This document shows, piece by piece, positions 18,919-29,654 of a stretch of 64,000 nucleotides of DNA (its first letter is position 1; every line of letters starts with the position of its first letter). Below the pieces are notes generated by a model. It was not told where the DNA came from, searched no databases, and worked only from the letters and a program-made list of their open reading frames with translations. The position numbers were made by a program, and so were the translations under genes. Source of the DNA: Ensifer sp. LC11 (GTDB lineage: Bacteria; Pseudomonadota; Alphaproteobacteria; Rhizobiales; Rhizobiaceae); the NCBI RefSeq assembly GCF_001695835.1, contig NZ_MBSO01000017.1, forward strand, positions 35,064 to 99,063. Reading direction: 5' to 3'.

Positions 18919-18919
<1 letters not shown>
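17807..18919 (-). CDS. Imelysin family periplasmic protein, second copy with degenerate motif
   Basis: 370 residues with a signal peptide (SFALALTLSAAALPAMAQ, about residue 22) and an all-helical imelysin domain (PTVMAKAVDAFIIPGYRNL, GAFSDLVGAWSAIEVVRLGP). The family's GxHxxE metal motif reads GLGALE here (154-159), so the histidine is a glycine. The related genes are EfeO-, IrpA- and ICMP-like iron-associated proteins. The ATG overlaps the stop of the DUF1111 gene (TGATG), a tight coupling. Likely a structural or partner subunit rather than an active metal binder (inference). Confidence 0.87.
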
Positions 18920-20448
<1,529 letters not shown>

Positions 20449-20496
20449 CGGTGGAGGATCGGGCCGCACCGGTTCCGGGCGGCCCGCCTTTTCAGC

Positions 20497-21777
20497 TTAT
20501 TGGAAGACGGCGTTAGGATTATCCAGGCTGTCGGAACCTTCAAGTTCGACGGTGCCGAGATCCAGCGACGCAATGACGCGCTGCACGGTCTTGGCCTGGG
20601 CGATCAGGCCGTCGATCGCAGCCTGAACCGTGGCGTTGCCCTCGGCGTTGCCTTCGCCGATCATCTGGTCGTAGGCCTCGGTCGTTTCCGCGCGCTTGGC
20701 CATCGCCTGCATCTTCTCGACTGTGGTCGCGAGGTTGCCGGTCATCTCCTTGTCGAGTGCCGCATCCTTGGCGGCGACGAGTTCGGAGAGCGACGGGCCG
20801 GTCATCTTGGTGCCGTCGACGCGGGTGTATTCACCCGTGTAGGCCGACTGGATGCCGATCGCGTCATGCAGGTGCGAGTTGTGCGTGTTGTCGGAGAAGC
20901 AATCATGCTCTTCTTCCGGATCGTGCAGCAGCAGGCCAAGCTTCATGCGCTCGCCTGCAAGCTCACCGTATGAGAGCGAACCCATGCCGGTGAGGATTGC
21001 GACGAGGCCGGCCTTCGGATCAGCCTCGACCGCCTTCGTCGCGGCGCCATCTACCGTCCAGTTGGCGGTCATTTCCTTGAGGTCGGAAACCAGAAGCTCG
21101 GTGGCAGCCTTCAGATAGGCGGCGCGGCGATCGCAATTGCCGCCGGTGCAGGCCTTGGTGTCGTAGTCCGTATAGGGGCGGTTGCCGGCGCCAGCCTTGG
21201 TGCCGTTCAGGTCCTGGCCCCAGAGCAGGAATTCGATCGCGTGGTAGCCCGTCGCGACGTTCGCTTCGATGCCGCCAGCTTCCTGCAGCGTACCCGCCAG
21301 GAATTCCGGCGTGATGTTGGAGGCATCGACGTCCTTGCCGTCGATCTTGATCGTCTTGTTGGCGATCACGTTGGCGGTGAAGAGGGCGTTCTCGTCGCTC
21401 TCGCTGCCATAGCTCGGGTCGACATAGTCGATCAGGCCCTCGTCCAGCGGCCAGGCGTTGACCTTGCCTTCCCACTCGTCAACGATGGCGTTGCCGAAGC
21501 GATAGACTTCGGTTTCCTGATAGGGGTTGCGGGCTTTGAGCCAGGCTTCGCGCGCCGCCTTCAGCGTTTCCTCGCTCGGCGTTGCGATCAGCGCGTCAAC
21601 CGCCTTATCGAGAGCTTCCGCCGTCGTCAGGGCGTCTTCGAACTTGGCATGCGCCACGGCGGCATAGTGCTTTACCACCGCGGCGGCATCGGTTGCGGCG
21701 TGGGCCGGCTGCAGGGCCAGCGCCGACGTTGCCGTCATGAGCGCCAGCGCGGCGCCGCGGAAGAAATTCTTGGTCAT
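20497..21777 (-). CDS. Imelysin family periplasmic protein (canonical GxHxxE copy)
   Basis: 426 residues: signal peptide to AHA (about residue 27), then two helical lobes. The metal motif GYHAIE (177-182) is intact, within ATGYHAIEFLLWGQDLNG, and HDPEEEHDCFSDNTHNSHLHD is a second family-typical block. These M75-family proteins were first called insulin-cleaving proteases (IcmA/IrpA) but behave as iron-linked periplasmic components. It leads the operon imelysin-DUF1111-imelysin. RBS AGGAGAGGG precedes the ATG complementary to 21775-21777. Confidence 0.9.
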   Translation of the reverse strand: MTKNFFRGAALALMTATSALALQPAHAATDAAAVVKHYAAVAHAKFEDALTTAEALDKAVDALIATPSEETLKAAREAWLKARNPYQETEVYRFGNAIVDEWEGKVNAWPLDEGLIDYVDPSYGSESDENALFTANVIANKTIKIDGKDVDASNITPEFLAGTLQEAGGIEANVATGYHAIEFLLWGQDLNGTKAGAGNRPYTDYDTKACTGGNCDRRAAYLKAATELLVSDLKEMTANWTVDGAATKAVEADPKAGLVAILTGMGSLSYGELAGERMKLGLLLHDPEEEHDCFSDNTHNSHLHDAIGIQSAYTGEYTRVDGTKMTGPSLSELVAAKDAALDKEMTGNLATTVEKMQAMAKRAETTEAYDQMIGEGNAEGNATVQAAIDGLIAQAKTVQRVIASLDLGTVELEGSDSLDNPNAVFQ

Positions 21778-21857
21778 GACCCTCTCCTGTTGCTTCCTTC
21801 GGCGCAGCCGAGCGAGCCCGCAAACGCGGCGTCGTTCAGGCGTCGGGCCATGAGAAA

Positions 21858-21873
21858 AGGCCCCGCCGGGCCT
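21858..21873 (-). terminator. Hairpin between rsmB and the imelysin operon
   Basis: On the minus strand AGGCCC-GGCG-GGGCCT is followed by TTTT. It is probably the rsmB terminator, although it also lies in what would be the imelysin leader. Confidence 0.6.
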
Positions 21874-21912
21874 GCCTCTCATGAACCAAAAGCAAACTGG
21901 TGTCAAAGTGTA

Positions 21913-21934
21913 TAGTTTAGAACGTATTCAATCT
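21913..21934. promoter_or_regulatory. Weak candidate iron-response (ICE/Irr-like) box
   Basis: The minus strand reads ATTGAA-TACG-TTCTAAA here. The right half matches the TTCTAAA half-site described for Irr in alphaproteobacteria; the left half and spacing are imperfect. The association with the imelysin operon is suggestive only, because the hairpin at 21858-21873 lies between. Confidence 0.25.
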
Positions 21935-21968
21935 GATGCGCGCCTTTTGACGGTTGTCAAAACTGGCA

Positions 21969-23258
21969 TCAACCCTTGCGTTGCATCAGGCAGAAGAAGA
22001 AGCCATCGGTGCCGGTCGAGGCGGGCGTCAGCGTCACCGTCTTCATGTCCGCCGACCAGGGTTGCGGCTTGTCGGTGCCGAAGAGGGTCGCCCAGATGTC
22101 GGCCGCCGACAGGATTGCGAATTCCGGATTGTCCTCGCAGAAGCCATAGACCTGGGCTTCGTTTTCCTCAGGGAGAACCGAGCAGGTGACGTAGATCAGG
22201 TGACCGCCCGGCCGGACGAACTGTGCCGCACTCGCAAGCGCTTCCTCCTGCTGGGAGATGCGCTCTTCAAGGTTCTTCTGGTTGAGCCGCCACTTCGTGT
22301 CCGGGCGGCGGCGCCAGGTCCCGGTACCGGTGCAGGGGGCGTCAACGAGCACGCGGTCGAAGCGGCCGGCAAGCGGCGCGAGGCTGTCGGTCGATTCATG
22401 CACCTGTACGTTACGGGTGCCGGCGCGCTTCAGCCGCTCGATGATCGGCGCAAGGCGTTTGCGGTCGGTGTCGTAGGCGTGCACCTGGCCCTTGTTGTTC
22501 ATCGCCGCCGACATGGCGAGCGTCTTGCCGCCGCCGCCGGCGCAATAGTCGAGCACCTGCTCGCCTTCCTGCGGGAAAGCGAGGTCGGCGACGATCTGCG
22601 AGCCTTCATCCTGAACCTCGAACCAGCCCTTCTGGAAGGAAAGCTCGGCGGTCACGTTGGGCAGGCGCGAGGCGCCTTCGCCGGCGGGGATGCGGATGCC
22701 GTTGCGGGCGATCGTCGCGGGCTCGGCGCCGCTGCGCTCCAGCGCCTTCAACACCTTGGCGCGCGAGGCCTTCAGCGTATTGGCGCGCAGGTCAAGCGTC
22801 GGGCGGCCGGCTAACGCCTTGGCTTCCTCGAGCCAGTCGTCGGAGAAGTTCTCTTCAAAAGAAGCCTGGACCCATTCGGGGATATCACCCTGGATGTGGG
22901 CGGCGGCGTCTTCGAGGCGGCGCGTGGCAAAAGCTTGCGCCATATCGGCCGACGGCATTTCCGGGGCGAATTTGTCGCCGTCGAGTTCGGCAGCCAGCGT
23001 TTCGGGCGAAAAGCCCCATTGGCGGTACATCACCGCATGGCCGAGAGCCGTGGCGCTGTCGCTGTCCATCAGATAGGCGTGGGAGAGCTTCATGCGAAGC
23101 GCGTCGTAGACGATGTTGCCTATCGCGGATCGGTCGCCGGACCCGGCGAAGCGGTGGGAAAGGCCCCAATCCTTGAGTGCGTCTGCGACCGGGCGCTTCC
23201 GCTTTTCGATATCCTCAAGAACCTCAATGGCTCCAGCGAGCCTGCCGCCCAAACGCAT
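21969..23258 (-). CDS. rsmB: rRNA cytosine-C5 methyltransferase, RsmB/Sun family
   Basis: 429 residues. An N-terminal NusB-like segment is followed by the methyltransferase core: LDYCAGGGGKTLAMSA (SAM-binding motif I, about residue 240), VDAPCTGTGTWRRRPD (motif IV, PC cysteine) and VTCSVLPEEN (motif VI TC cysteine, the nucleophile). It methylates C5 of a 16S rRNA cytosine; the exact position (C967 in RsmB) is by homology. The start frame MRLGGRLAGAIEVLEDI fits the family and the gene is complete. An isolated gene on the minus strand, not joined to guaA. Confidence 0.85.
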   Translation of the reverse strand: MRLGGRLAGAIEVLEDIEKRKRPVADALKDWGLSHRFAGSGDRSAIGNIVYDALRMKLSHAYLMDSDSATALGHAVMYRQWGFSPETLAAELDGDKFAPEMPSADMAQAFATRRLEDAAAHIQGDIPEWVQASFEENFSDDWLEEAKALAGRPTLDLRANTLKASRAKVLKALERSGAEPATIARNGIRIPAGEGASRLPNVTAELSFQKGWFEVQDEGSQIVADLAFPQEGEQVLDYCAGGGGKTLAMSAAMNNKGQVHAYDTDRKRLAPIIERLKRAGTRNVQVHESTDSLAPLAGRFDRVLVDAPCTGTGTWRRRPDTKWRLNQKNLEERISQQEEALASAAQFVRPGGHLIYVTCSVLPEENEAQVYGFCEDNPEFAILSAADIWATLFGTDKPQPWSADMKTVTLTPASTGTDGFFFCLMQRKG

Positions 23259-23395
23259 CTTCGATCAACTCCTTTTTCGCCGTGGTAACGGCGATAGCAT
23301 CGAAGAGCAAGACGGCGGAGGAGATTAACCGCCGAGAACGGTCTTTCTCAAGTAACCCACCCGACGATTGGCCGGGTGCCAGTATTATTTCAGGT

Positions 23396-23791
23396 TCAGG
23401 AATTGACGACGCGATAACAGATGCTGGCGTGCCCGGAGCGGATCATGCCGATCTGCGAGGCTGCTGCCTTGGAAAGATCGATCACACGGCCCCGGATGAA
23501 CGGCCCACGATCGTTGATGCGAACGATGACGCTCTTGCCGTTGCGCTTGTTGGTGACCTGAACCTTGGTGCCGAACTTCAGGCTACGGTGGGCAGCCGTC
23601 AGGCGGGCGGCATTCATACGCTCGCCGGAAGCGGTCTTGGAGGTCAGCGCATACCAGGATGCGCCGCCGCAGCCGGTGCCGGCTGCATGGCTATCGGAAA
23701 CGGAAACGAGACCGATGGCGGCCGTGAACAGCGCTGCAGCAGCAGCAGTCTTGATCTTCGCTGGCGACAAACTGGCGATCCCCTCGGTCAA
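23396..23791 (-). CDS. rlpA: RlpA-like septal ring/cell wall lytic transglycosylase family lipoprotein-like protein
   Basis: A 131-residue protein. The DPBB domain motifs [52 protein letters not shown] and [13 protein letters not shown] (catalytic-like D and S/G residues of the RlpA barrel) fill most of the chain after a signal sequence ([22 protein letters not shown]). No lipobox cysteine or SPOR domain is present, so it is the short, soluble form. The only start upstream of the signal is TTG at 23791, with no strong ribosome site; this weak start is notable. Confidence 0.82.
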   Translation of the reverse strand: MTEGIASLSPAKIKTAAAAALFTAAIGLVSVSDSHAAGTGCGGASWYALTSKTASGERMNAARLTAAHRSLKFGTKVQVTNKRNGKSVIVRINDRGPFIRGRVIDLSKAAASQIGMIRSGHASICYRVVNS

Positions 23792-24229
23792 TGCTTGGTT
23801 AAAATCTTCTGGGAACCGCTAATTGGGGCGAAAAATGGCGAAAACGTGCTTCAACCATTTACGATCTATTAGGCTTTATTAAAAAAGGACGAAAATTCAA
23901 AAACGAAGATCGTTTGAAATAGTTTAAAGGGAGCCCGGAAGGTCTTTGGAATCAGCGGTTGAACGTTGGAGGTCGCCTGCACGTGAGCGCAGCGTGCCGG
24001 TAAACGAAAAATTTCATTAAAAATTTCGAATTGGACGAAAATTCCGGAATCCGGATGGTCGAAAATTCATTACTAACGCACAGGTTGTATAAAATTCACC
24101 AAGTATCGAACGAATATCCCAAGAATGTCACAATTCCGGTGAAGCCGCCGTTGCCATTACTGACGAACTGACTGCCGGTTTTCTATAGGCACTAGGGGTT
24201 ATGCTATCGCGCGGGCGCGGAGTTGCGTT
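23792..24229. other. 438-bp A/T-rich intergenic region with CGAAAATTC repeats
   Basis: No convincing gene. It is markedly more A/T-rich than its surroundings, with runs of A and T, and CGAAAATTC occurs three times (23890-23898, 24036-24044, 24060-24068) plus several shorter CGAAAA elements. A perfect palindrome ATTCCGGAAT lies at about 24041-24050. It could hold promoters for rlpA (minus strand) or a bent-DNA protein site; nothing specific can be assigned. Confidence 0.6.
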
Positions 24230-25105
24230 TCACTGTCCGCGCCAGGTGCCGGACTGCCAGAGCTGTGCAAGCGAGACGCGATAATCCGGATAGGCGAATT
24301 CGAAGCCGGTGGCGCGTATGTGCGCATTCGAAACCCGCTTGTTCTCGCCATAGAAGGAGCGGGCCATGGGCGAGAGTTCCGCCTGTTCGAAAGGGGTCTC
24401 CGGTGGCGGCTCGACGCCCATCAGCCGGGCGGCTTCGGTTACCACGTCCTGGGGCGGCGCCGGTTCGTTGTCGGTGATGTTGAAGACACCGGCAGTCCCA
24501 TGGTCGGCGAGGTAGAGCGTAGCTGCGCCGATGTCCTCGACGCGGATACGGTTGAACACCTGGCCGGGCTTGATGAGTCGCCGGGCGGTACCGTTTTCGA
24601 GGTTGCAGAAGGCGTTGCGTCCGGGACCGTAGATGCCGGCCAGTCGGAGCACGGCGACCGGGATGTTCCGTTTGGCGCCGAAGGCGATCCAGGCGTCCTC
24701 CGCCTCCACCCGCTCGACCGAGCGGGCCGAGACCGGCTTGCGCAGCATATCCTCGGTGACCCATGCGCCGCCATGATCACCGTAGACGCCGACCGTCGAG
24801 AGGTAACCGATCCACGTGAGGTTCGGTGCCAGCCGCGCGAGGTCGGGGCTTGAGGCGCGAAACATCGGATCGCCGTCGCGCCCCGGTGCGATCGACTGGA
24901 TCAGGTGCGTCGCCCGTCCGAGGGCGGTGGCAAGTTCGTCGGAAATCGTTTCGCCGTCGAAGAGGATCGGACGGACGCCGGCCTTCTCGAGCTTTGCCGT
25001 TTTCTCCGCGGTGCGCGTGGTGCCAACAACGCTTGTCGCTGTCGGAGCCATTGCGCGTGCGATTGCCAGGCCGGAATAACCGGCGCCAAGGATCAGGACA
25101 TGCAT
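24230..25105 (-). CDS. NAD-dependent epimerase/dehydratase family protein (extended SDR)
   Basis: 291 residues. The Rossmann motif [13 protein letters not shown] (7-19) is followed by the atypical-SDR pattern: [20 protein letters not shown] (about 95) with the active-site Ser/Tyr, then [17 protein letters not shown] and [14 protein letters not shown]. Members include NAD(P)-dependent sugar-nucleotide and other epimerases; the fold is safe, the substrate is not. It overlaps the end of queG by 13 bases, as part of a tight minus-strand run fzlA-queG-SDR. Confidence 0.83.
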   Translation of the reverse strand: MHVLILGAGYSGLAIARAMAPTATSVVGTTRTAEKTAKLEKAGVRPILFDGETISDELATALGRATHLIQSIAPGRDGDPMFRASSPDLARLAPNLTWIGYLSTVGVYGDHGGAWVTEDMLRKPVSARSVERVEAEDAWIAFGAKRNIPVAVLRLAGIYGPGRNAFCNLENGTARRLIKPGQVFNRIRVEDIGAATLYLADHGTAGVFNITDNEPAPPQDVVTEAARLMGVEPPPETPFEQAELSPMARSFYGENKRVSNAHIRATGFEFAYPDYRVSLAQLWQSGTWRGQ

Positions 25106-26295
25106 CGGCTCACTCCCGCCATCTGCCATTCGTTGAGGACGTCTTCGTCCGTCTCTGGCTCGCATTGTTCAGCAATTTGCGCAAGCGCTGCCGGCGCGAC
25201 CAATTGCGACAGGGCCCAGACAGCCATCGCCCGCACCACGGGCGAGGCGTCGCTGATGCGCGCCTTGACCGCGGGCACGAGCGCTTGGTCGCCGGAATTG
25301 CCCGTGGCGATCAGCACGTTCCTGACAAAACGGTCTCGGCCGATGCGCTTGACCGGCGAGCCCGAGAACAGGCTGCGGAAGGTCGGGTCATCGAGATCGA
25401 GCAAGGTCTGGAGCGAAGGCGCCTTCAGATCGTCGCGCGCCTTCAGCTTCATCTCGGAGGCCGTCTGCGCGAACTTGTTCCAGGGGCAGGCGGCGAGACA
25501 GTCGTCGCACCCGTAGATGCGGTTGCCGATCAGCGGGCGAAGTTCCGGATCGATCGAACCCTTGTGCTCGATCGTCAGATAGGAAATGCAGCGCCGCGCG
25601 TCGATCTGATAGGGAGCAGGGAACGCGCCGGTCGGGCAGGCGTCGAGGCAGGCGCGGCAGGAGCCGCAATGGTCGCGCTCGGGCTCGTCGACGACGAGGT
25701 CCGCCGTCGTGAACAGGCTGCCGAGAAACAGCCAGGAGCCGAATTCCCGGCTGACCAGATTGGTATGTTTTCCCTGCCAACCGAGGCCGGCCTGTTCCGC
25801 CAGCGGCTTTTCCATGACGGGCGCCGTGTCGACGAATACCTTGACGTCCTCGCCGGCGCGGGCGGCAAAACGGGTCGCGACTTCCTTCAGCTTGCCCTTG
25901 ATGATGTCGTGATAGTCACGGTTCTGGGCGTAGACCGAGATCGCGCCGCGGTCGGTCTGCTGAAGGATGCCGCGCGGATCGTCGTCCGGGCCGTAGTTCA
26001 TCGCGAACATGACGACCGAGCGTACGTCGCTCCAGAGCACGCGCGGGTCCGAGCGCCGCTCGGCGGTCTCGGCCATCCAGTCCATGGTGCCGTGGAAGCC
26101 TTCGTCGAGAAAGTCCCTGAGCCGGGCCGGAGCTTGCGGAATGGCGTCGGGCCGGGTGACGCGACAGAGGTCGAAGCCCTTGTCGGCCGCCTCGGCCTTC
26201 AGGAACTCCGTCAGCTTCAGCCGCCGTCGATCCCCAATGTCAGCCTTGGCAACGATGCCGGGCACGGTTTTCGCCTCAGAAGTCGAGATCCGCAT
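25093..26295 (-). CDS. queG: Epoxyqueuosine reductase
   Basis: About 400 residues. Two ferredoxin-type cysteine clusters, [15 protein letters not shown] and [11 protein letters not shown], hold two [4Fe-4S] centres; [18 protein letters not shown] and [21 protein letters not shown] regions carry the cobalamin/active-site residues of QueG, and a C-terminal HEAT-like tail follows ([19 protein letters not shown]). It reduces epoxyqueuosine to queuosine in tRNA. The start at 26295 overlaps fzlA by about 20 bases and lacks a clear ribosome site; a shorter GTG start may be used. The last codons overlap the SDR start. Confidence 0.93.
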   Translation of the reverse strand: MRISTSEAKTVPGIVAKADIGDRRRLKLTEFLKAEAADKGFDLCRVTRPDAIPQAPARLRDFLDEGFHGTMDWMAETAERRSDPRVLWSDVRSVVMFAMNYGPDDDPRGILQQTDRGAISVYAQNRDYHDIIKGKLKEVATRFAARAGEDVKVFVDTAPVMEKPLAEQAGLGWQGKHTNLVSREFGSWLFLGSLFTTADLVVDEPERDHCGSCRACLDACPTGAFPAPYQIDARRCISYLTIEHKGSIDPELRPLIGNRIYGCDDCLAACPWNKFAQTASEMKLKARDDLKAPSLQTLLDLDDPTFRSLFSGSPVKRIGRDRFVRNVLIATGNSGDQALVPAVKARISDASPVVRAMAVWALSQLVAPAALAQIAEQCEPETDEDVLNEWQMAGVSRCMS

Positions 26296-26968
26296 AGTGC
26301 GGAACCGGGGTCACGCCGCGGACGCGCTCGGCAAGCAGCGGGCGGAAGGAGGGGCGGGACTTCAGCCGCTGGTACCACTCCTTGGCGGTCGGGGCATCCG
26401 ACCAGTCGATTTCGCCGAGATAGTCGAGCACGGATACAGTCGCGGCCGCGGCAAGATCAGCATAGGAAATCCGGTCGCCCGCAAGCCAGGTGCGCGAGCC
26501 GGCAAGCCAGGACAGGTACTTCATATGCTGGCGGATGTTGGCGCGGGAGGTGCGCAGCACCTTGCTGTCGGGCGCGCCGCCGCCCTGGTCGGGCGTCATC
26601 TGCAGCTTGAAGATCCGTTCGCGAACCAGCGGGCGCGTCACATCCGCTTCCATCTTGTGCAGGAACCACTCGACCAGCCGGCGGATTTCTGCGCGCTGGA
26701 ACGGGTCCTCGGCCAGAAGCCGGCGATCTCGTTTCATGATGCCGTTCGTCTCGTCGAGATACTCCGAGATGATCGTGGCGCCACAGAGCGCCCTCATACT
26801 GTCGTCAACATAGACAGGTAGGGTGCCGGCCGGGTTCAACGCCAGGAAGTCGCGCCGGTTCTCCCACGGCTGCTCCTCCGTCAGTTCCGTCTGATAGCCG
26901 TATTCCGAAAGGATCAGGCGAACGAACCGTGAAGCGGCGGACATGGGGTGGTGGTACAGTGTCGGCAT
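26276..26968 (-). CDS. fzlA: FtsZ-binding protein FzlA (GST-fold)
   Basis: 230 residues of GST-like fold ([41 protein letters not shown]) but with the features of FzlA rather than an enzyme: [47 protein letters not shown], and the conserved C-terminal [10 protein letters not shown]. FzlA binds curved FtsZ filaments and regulates septal wall synthesis in alphaproteobacteria. Its C-terminus is the part implicated in activating FtsW-FtsI. It is linked with queG and divergent from uppP, an envelope-related neighbourhood. Sequence memory is the basis, so the call is strong but not certain. Confidence 0.82.
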   Translation of the reverse strand: MPTLYHHPMSAASRFVRLILSEYGYQTELTEEQPWENRRDFLALNPAGTLPVYVDDSMRALCGATIISEYLDETNGIMKRDRRLLAEDPFQRAEIRRLVEWFLHKMEADVTRPLVRERIFKLQMTPDQGGGAPDSKVLRTSRANIRQHMKYLSWLAGSRTWLAGDRISYADLAAAATVSVLDYLGEIDWSDAPTAKEWYQRLKSRPSFRPLLAERVRGVTPVPHYADLDF

Positions 26969-27130
26969 CGATGATCTGGCTTCTCAGTGGCTTTTAGCTG
27001 GGGGCGTCAGCGTGGCGGCGCAAGCGTCTGGCCACGGCTCATGTGTTAGAGCTATAGAAATTTGTGGTGGCAAACACAAGCGAATCAGCCTTTTCCTCCC
27101 ACTCCAAAACTCGTCAGGAAAATCTCATAT

Positions 27131-27937
27131 ATGGCGGATCAATCGATCATCAGCGCGCTTGTCCTCGGGCTCATCGAGGGCTTGACGGAGTTTATCCCCG
27201 TCTCGTCGACGGCGCACGTCCTTCTCGCCGGCCACTTCCTCGGCTTCAAATCGCCGGGCAACACCTTTGCCGTCCTCATCCAGCTCGGCGCGATATTGGC
27301 GATCCTGCTGGTCTATTTCCAGAAGCTTCTGTCGATTGCCCTGGCGCTGCCGACGAGCGTCAAGGCGCGCCGCTTCGTCGTGTCCGTCCTGCTCGCCTTC
27401 CTGCCGGCGGCGATCATCGGCGCGATCGCCCATGACTTCATCAAGACGGTGCTGTTCGAAACGCCGATGTTGATCTGCGTCGTGCTGATCATCGGCGGCA
27501 TCATCCTTTATGCGATCGACCACCTGCCGCTGCAGCCGCGCTACACGAACGTGATGGACTATCCGCCGTCGCTGGCGCTGAAGATTGGCCTGTTCCAGTG
27601 CCTGGCGATGATCCCCGGCACGTCGCGCTCGGGTGCCACCATTGCCGGCGCGCTGCTGATGGGGACCGACAAGCGGTCGGCCGCGGAGTTCTCGTTCTTC
27701 CTGGCCATGCCGACCATGCTCGGCGCCTTCACGCTGGACCTCTACAAGAACCGCGACGCGCTTTCCTTCGACGATTTCACCCTGATCGCCGTCGGCTTCA
27801 TCGCTGCTTTCGCCGCCGGCATCTTCGTCGTGCGCTCGCTGCTCGATTTTGTTTCGCGCCGCGGTTTCACGCCATTCGCCATCTGGCGCATCATCGTCGG
27901 CACCGCCGGCCTGATCGGCCTTTGGCTGCTCGGCTGA
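27131..27937 (+). CDS. uppP: Undecaprenyl-diphosphatase
   Basis: 268 residues and about eight membrane helices. The BacA/UppP motifs are visible: [14 protein letters not shown] (about 17-30) and PGTSRSGAT (about 163-171). It dephosphorylates undecaprenyl pyrophosphate to recycle the lipid carrier for peptidoglycan and other envelope polymers at the periplasmic face. The ATG at 27131 lies near the end of a longer open frame; AGGA is about 11 bases upstream. Divergent from fzlA. Confidence 0.96.
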   Translation: MADQSIISALVLGLIEGLTEFIPVSSTAHVLLAGHFLGFKSPGNTFAVLIQLGAILAILLVYFQKLLSIALALPTSVKARRFVVSVLLAFLPAAIIGAIAHDFIKTVLFETPMLICVVLIIGGIILYAIDHLPLQPRYTNVMDYPPSLALKIGLFQCLAMIPGTSRSGATIAGALLMGTDKRSAAEFSFFLAMPTMLGAFTLDLYKNRDALSFDDFTLIAVGFIAAFAAGIFVVRSLLDFVSRRGFTPFAIWRIIVGTAGLIGLWLLG

Positions 27938-27964
27938 GCGAAAACCAGGCGCTCAATACGACAG

Positions 27965-27990
27965 AAGGCGCGTTTCCGACGCGCCTTTTT
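27965..27990 (+). terminator. Intrinsic terminator of uppP
   Basis: AAGGCGCGT pairs with ACGCGCCTT around TTCCG, immediately followed by a T-run. It sits 28 bases after the uppP stop. Confidence 0.85.
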
Positions 27991-28020
27991 CTTTGAGCTC
28001 AAGGGTCCGCCAAAAACAAA

Positions 28021-28053
28021 GCCGCGTGCGTCTCAAGGAGAAACGCACGCGGC
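28021..28053 (-). terminator. Hairpin with U-tract for the small secreted-peptide gene
   Basis: Perfect 11-bp stem GCCGCGTGCGT/ACGCACGCGGC; on the minus strand it is followed by TTTGTTTTTGG. It lies about 100 bases beyond the 28158 stop codon, with a repeat between. Confidence 0.75.
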
Positions 28054-28092
28054 CACTGGCCCCCGCCAATAACTCTAATATGCCCTTCCAAA

Positions 28093-28136
28093 GCAATTCC
28101 AGGAAAAGTGCGAAGCGGTTTTCCGTCCGGAATTGC
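28093..28136. repeat. 44-bp REP-like palindrome
   Basis: GCAATTCC ... GGAATTGC ends enclose AGGAAAAGTGCGAAGCGG and TTTTCCGTCC. Related copies occur at 47750, 47804, 61423, 61482 and, more degenerate, 1581 and 45916. Confidence 0.8.
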
Positions 28137-28157
28137 GTGACCTGAAGGGCGCCGGCC

Positions 28158-28319
28158 TTAGTTGCCGGAAAGATCGATCGACGCGGTCGTGCACGGATCG
28201 ACGCCATAGGCCGGCGCGCAATCCTTGCCGCTGCTCGCGACCGTGTTCGGCGCGATGAATGAGCCAGCCAGAATGATCAGTGCCGCACACGCAAAAAAGA
28301 TTGCGATCGACTTGCCCAT
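28158..28319 (-). CDS. Small secreted/membrane peptide, 53 aa, unknown function
   Basis: The ATG complementary to 28317-28319 opens a 53-residue protein. An N-terminal hydrophobic stretch (SIAIFFACAALIILAGSF) is followed by a short polar tail with two cysteines, DCAPAYGVDPCTTAS, and ends SIDLSGN. The stretch resembles a signal peptide or a single membrane anchor; cleavage around FIA is possible. A strong terminator-like hairpin with a T-tract lies downstream, supporting expression. No family was recognised. It does not belong to the neighbouring NDUFA9-like gene's operon by orientation alone; both are on the minus strand, 235 bases apart. Confidence 0.6.
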   Translation of the reverse strand: MGKSIAIFFACAALIILAGSFIAPNTVASSGKDCAPAYGVDPCTTASIDLSGN

Positions 28320-28553
28320 GGACGCTATGCCTTTCGAGATTGATGCTGCCGCCGCCGTACTTGGGATCGTGGCGCGAGGCGGTGTTTATTCGCTGGGTAT
28401 GTCATGATCAATATCAGGACATGTTGAATCTGCGGTAAATGCCATTCGCTTTTGCAACTGAGGCAGAACTGCAACGCTGTTACCGCAATACAACAGAAAA
28501 CGGCCGCCAGTGGTTCCGGCGACCGTTCGTAGAAAGGCGATGATCTGCAGAAG

Positions 28554-29534
28554 TCAGGAGGAGCGTCCGCTGCGGGTGTACTGGCCCTGCGGGCGGTAGC
28601 GCACCAGATAGGTCGGCAGGATCGGCTCCAGCATCGTCGCATCGATGCCGATACCGGCAAGCGTGCGTCCTTCAGAATCCGCCTTTGCCGAGACGACATT
28701 GTCGGATTTCAGCAACACCACCTGGTCGGCGGTGAGTGGCGGCGTGATGAAGGGGACCATGGACGCGACGCTGCCGATGAAGGACGCGATGCCGAAGGGC
28801 AATGAGACGAGCGTGCGCTTGCGATCGATCGTATTCAGCATGATCTCGAGACAGTCGCGGAAGCTCAAGACATCCGGGCCGCCGAGTTCATAGATCTTGC
28901 CCTTGGCGATCTTGCCGTCGACAGCGCGCGCCACTGCTTCGGCGACGTCGGTGACGTAGACGGGCTGGAACTTGGTGTGGCCGCCGCCGATCAGCGGCAG
29001 CACCGGCGAGAACCGCGCCATCTCGGCGAACTTGTTGAAGAAGCCGTCTTCCGGTCCGAACACAATCGACGGACGCAGGATAATGGCTTCGGGCATCGTT
29101 TGCAGGATGGCCGCCTCGGCGCGGCCCTTGCTGCGGGCATAGGCCGACGGCGAAGAAGCGTCCGCGCCGATCGCCGAGATGTGCGTCAGTGTCGCGCCGA
29201 CGCCGCGCGCAGCTTCCGCCACCGCGCGGGCGCCAAAATCCTGGACGGCGTCGAAGGTGTTGCGGCCGCTTTCAAACAGCACGCCAACGCAGTTGATGAC
29301 GTGGTCGGAGCCTTCGACGGCGCGGTCGACCGACTTGCGGTAACGCAGGTTCGCCTGGACGAAGGAGATCTGTCCGACATTGCCGAGCGGCTGCAGGTGG
29401 CCGGCAAGATCAGGGCGACGAACGGCGACGCGAATGCGATAGCCGCGCTTTGCGAGCGCGCGCACCACATGACGGCCGACGAACCCGGATCCGCCGAAAA
29501 TCGTCACCAGCGGCGGAAGGTTGGACAAGGTCAT
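28554..29534 (-). CDS. Complex I NDUFA9 subunit-like NAD(P)-binding protein
   Basis: 326 residues of the atypical SDR type. GGSGFVGRHVVRALAKRG (14-31) is the nucleotide-binding motif; THISAIGAD and YARSKGRAEAAI (about 132) are the expected SDR-family positions, and LRPSIVFGPEDGFFNKFAEMARFSPVLPLIGGG is typical of NDUFA9-like proteins. In bacteria these are linked to quinone or cofactor-related functions or to complex I, but no nuo genes are present here. The role is therefore inferred from homology only. Confidence 0.8.
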   Translation of the reverse strand: MTLSNLPPLVTIFGGSGFVGRHVVRALAKRGYRIRVAVRRPDLAGHLQPLGNVGQISFVQANLRYRKSVDRAVEGSDHVINCVGVLFESGRNTFDAVQDFGARAVAEAARGVGATLTHISAIGADASSPSAYARSKGRAEAAILQTMPEAIILRPSIVFGPEDGFFNKFAEMARFSPVLPLIGGGHTKFQPVYVTDVAEAVARAVDGKIAKGKIYELGGPDVLSFRDCLEIMLNTIDRKRTLVSLPFGIASFIGSVASMVPFITPPLTADQVVLLKSDNVVSAKADSEGRTLAGIGIDATMLEPILPTYLVRYRPQGQYTRSGRSS

Positions 29535-29654
29535 GGGATAGGCACTCCTGATCGCAGAGGGAAGAATTGATTGCTACATAGCTGAAGTGCCGCGAGAGGT
29601 GAAGGCCAATCCACGCGGCTTGCCAAGCAGCAGGCAGGTTGTGTCGTCTGCCGG

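Noticed and set aside
26943..27185. 80-codon plus-strand frame before uppP
   Set aside because: Runs into uppP out of frame, no RBS or homology; promoter spacer instead.
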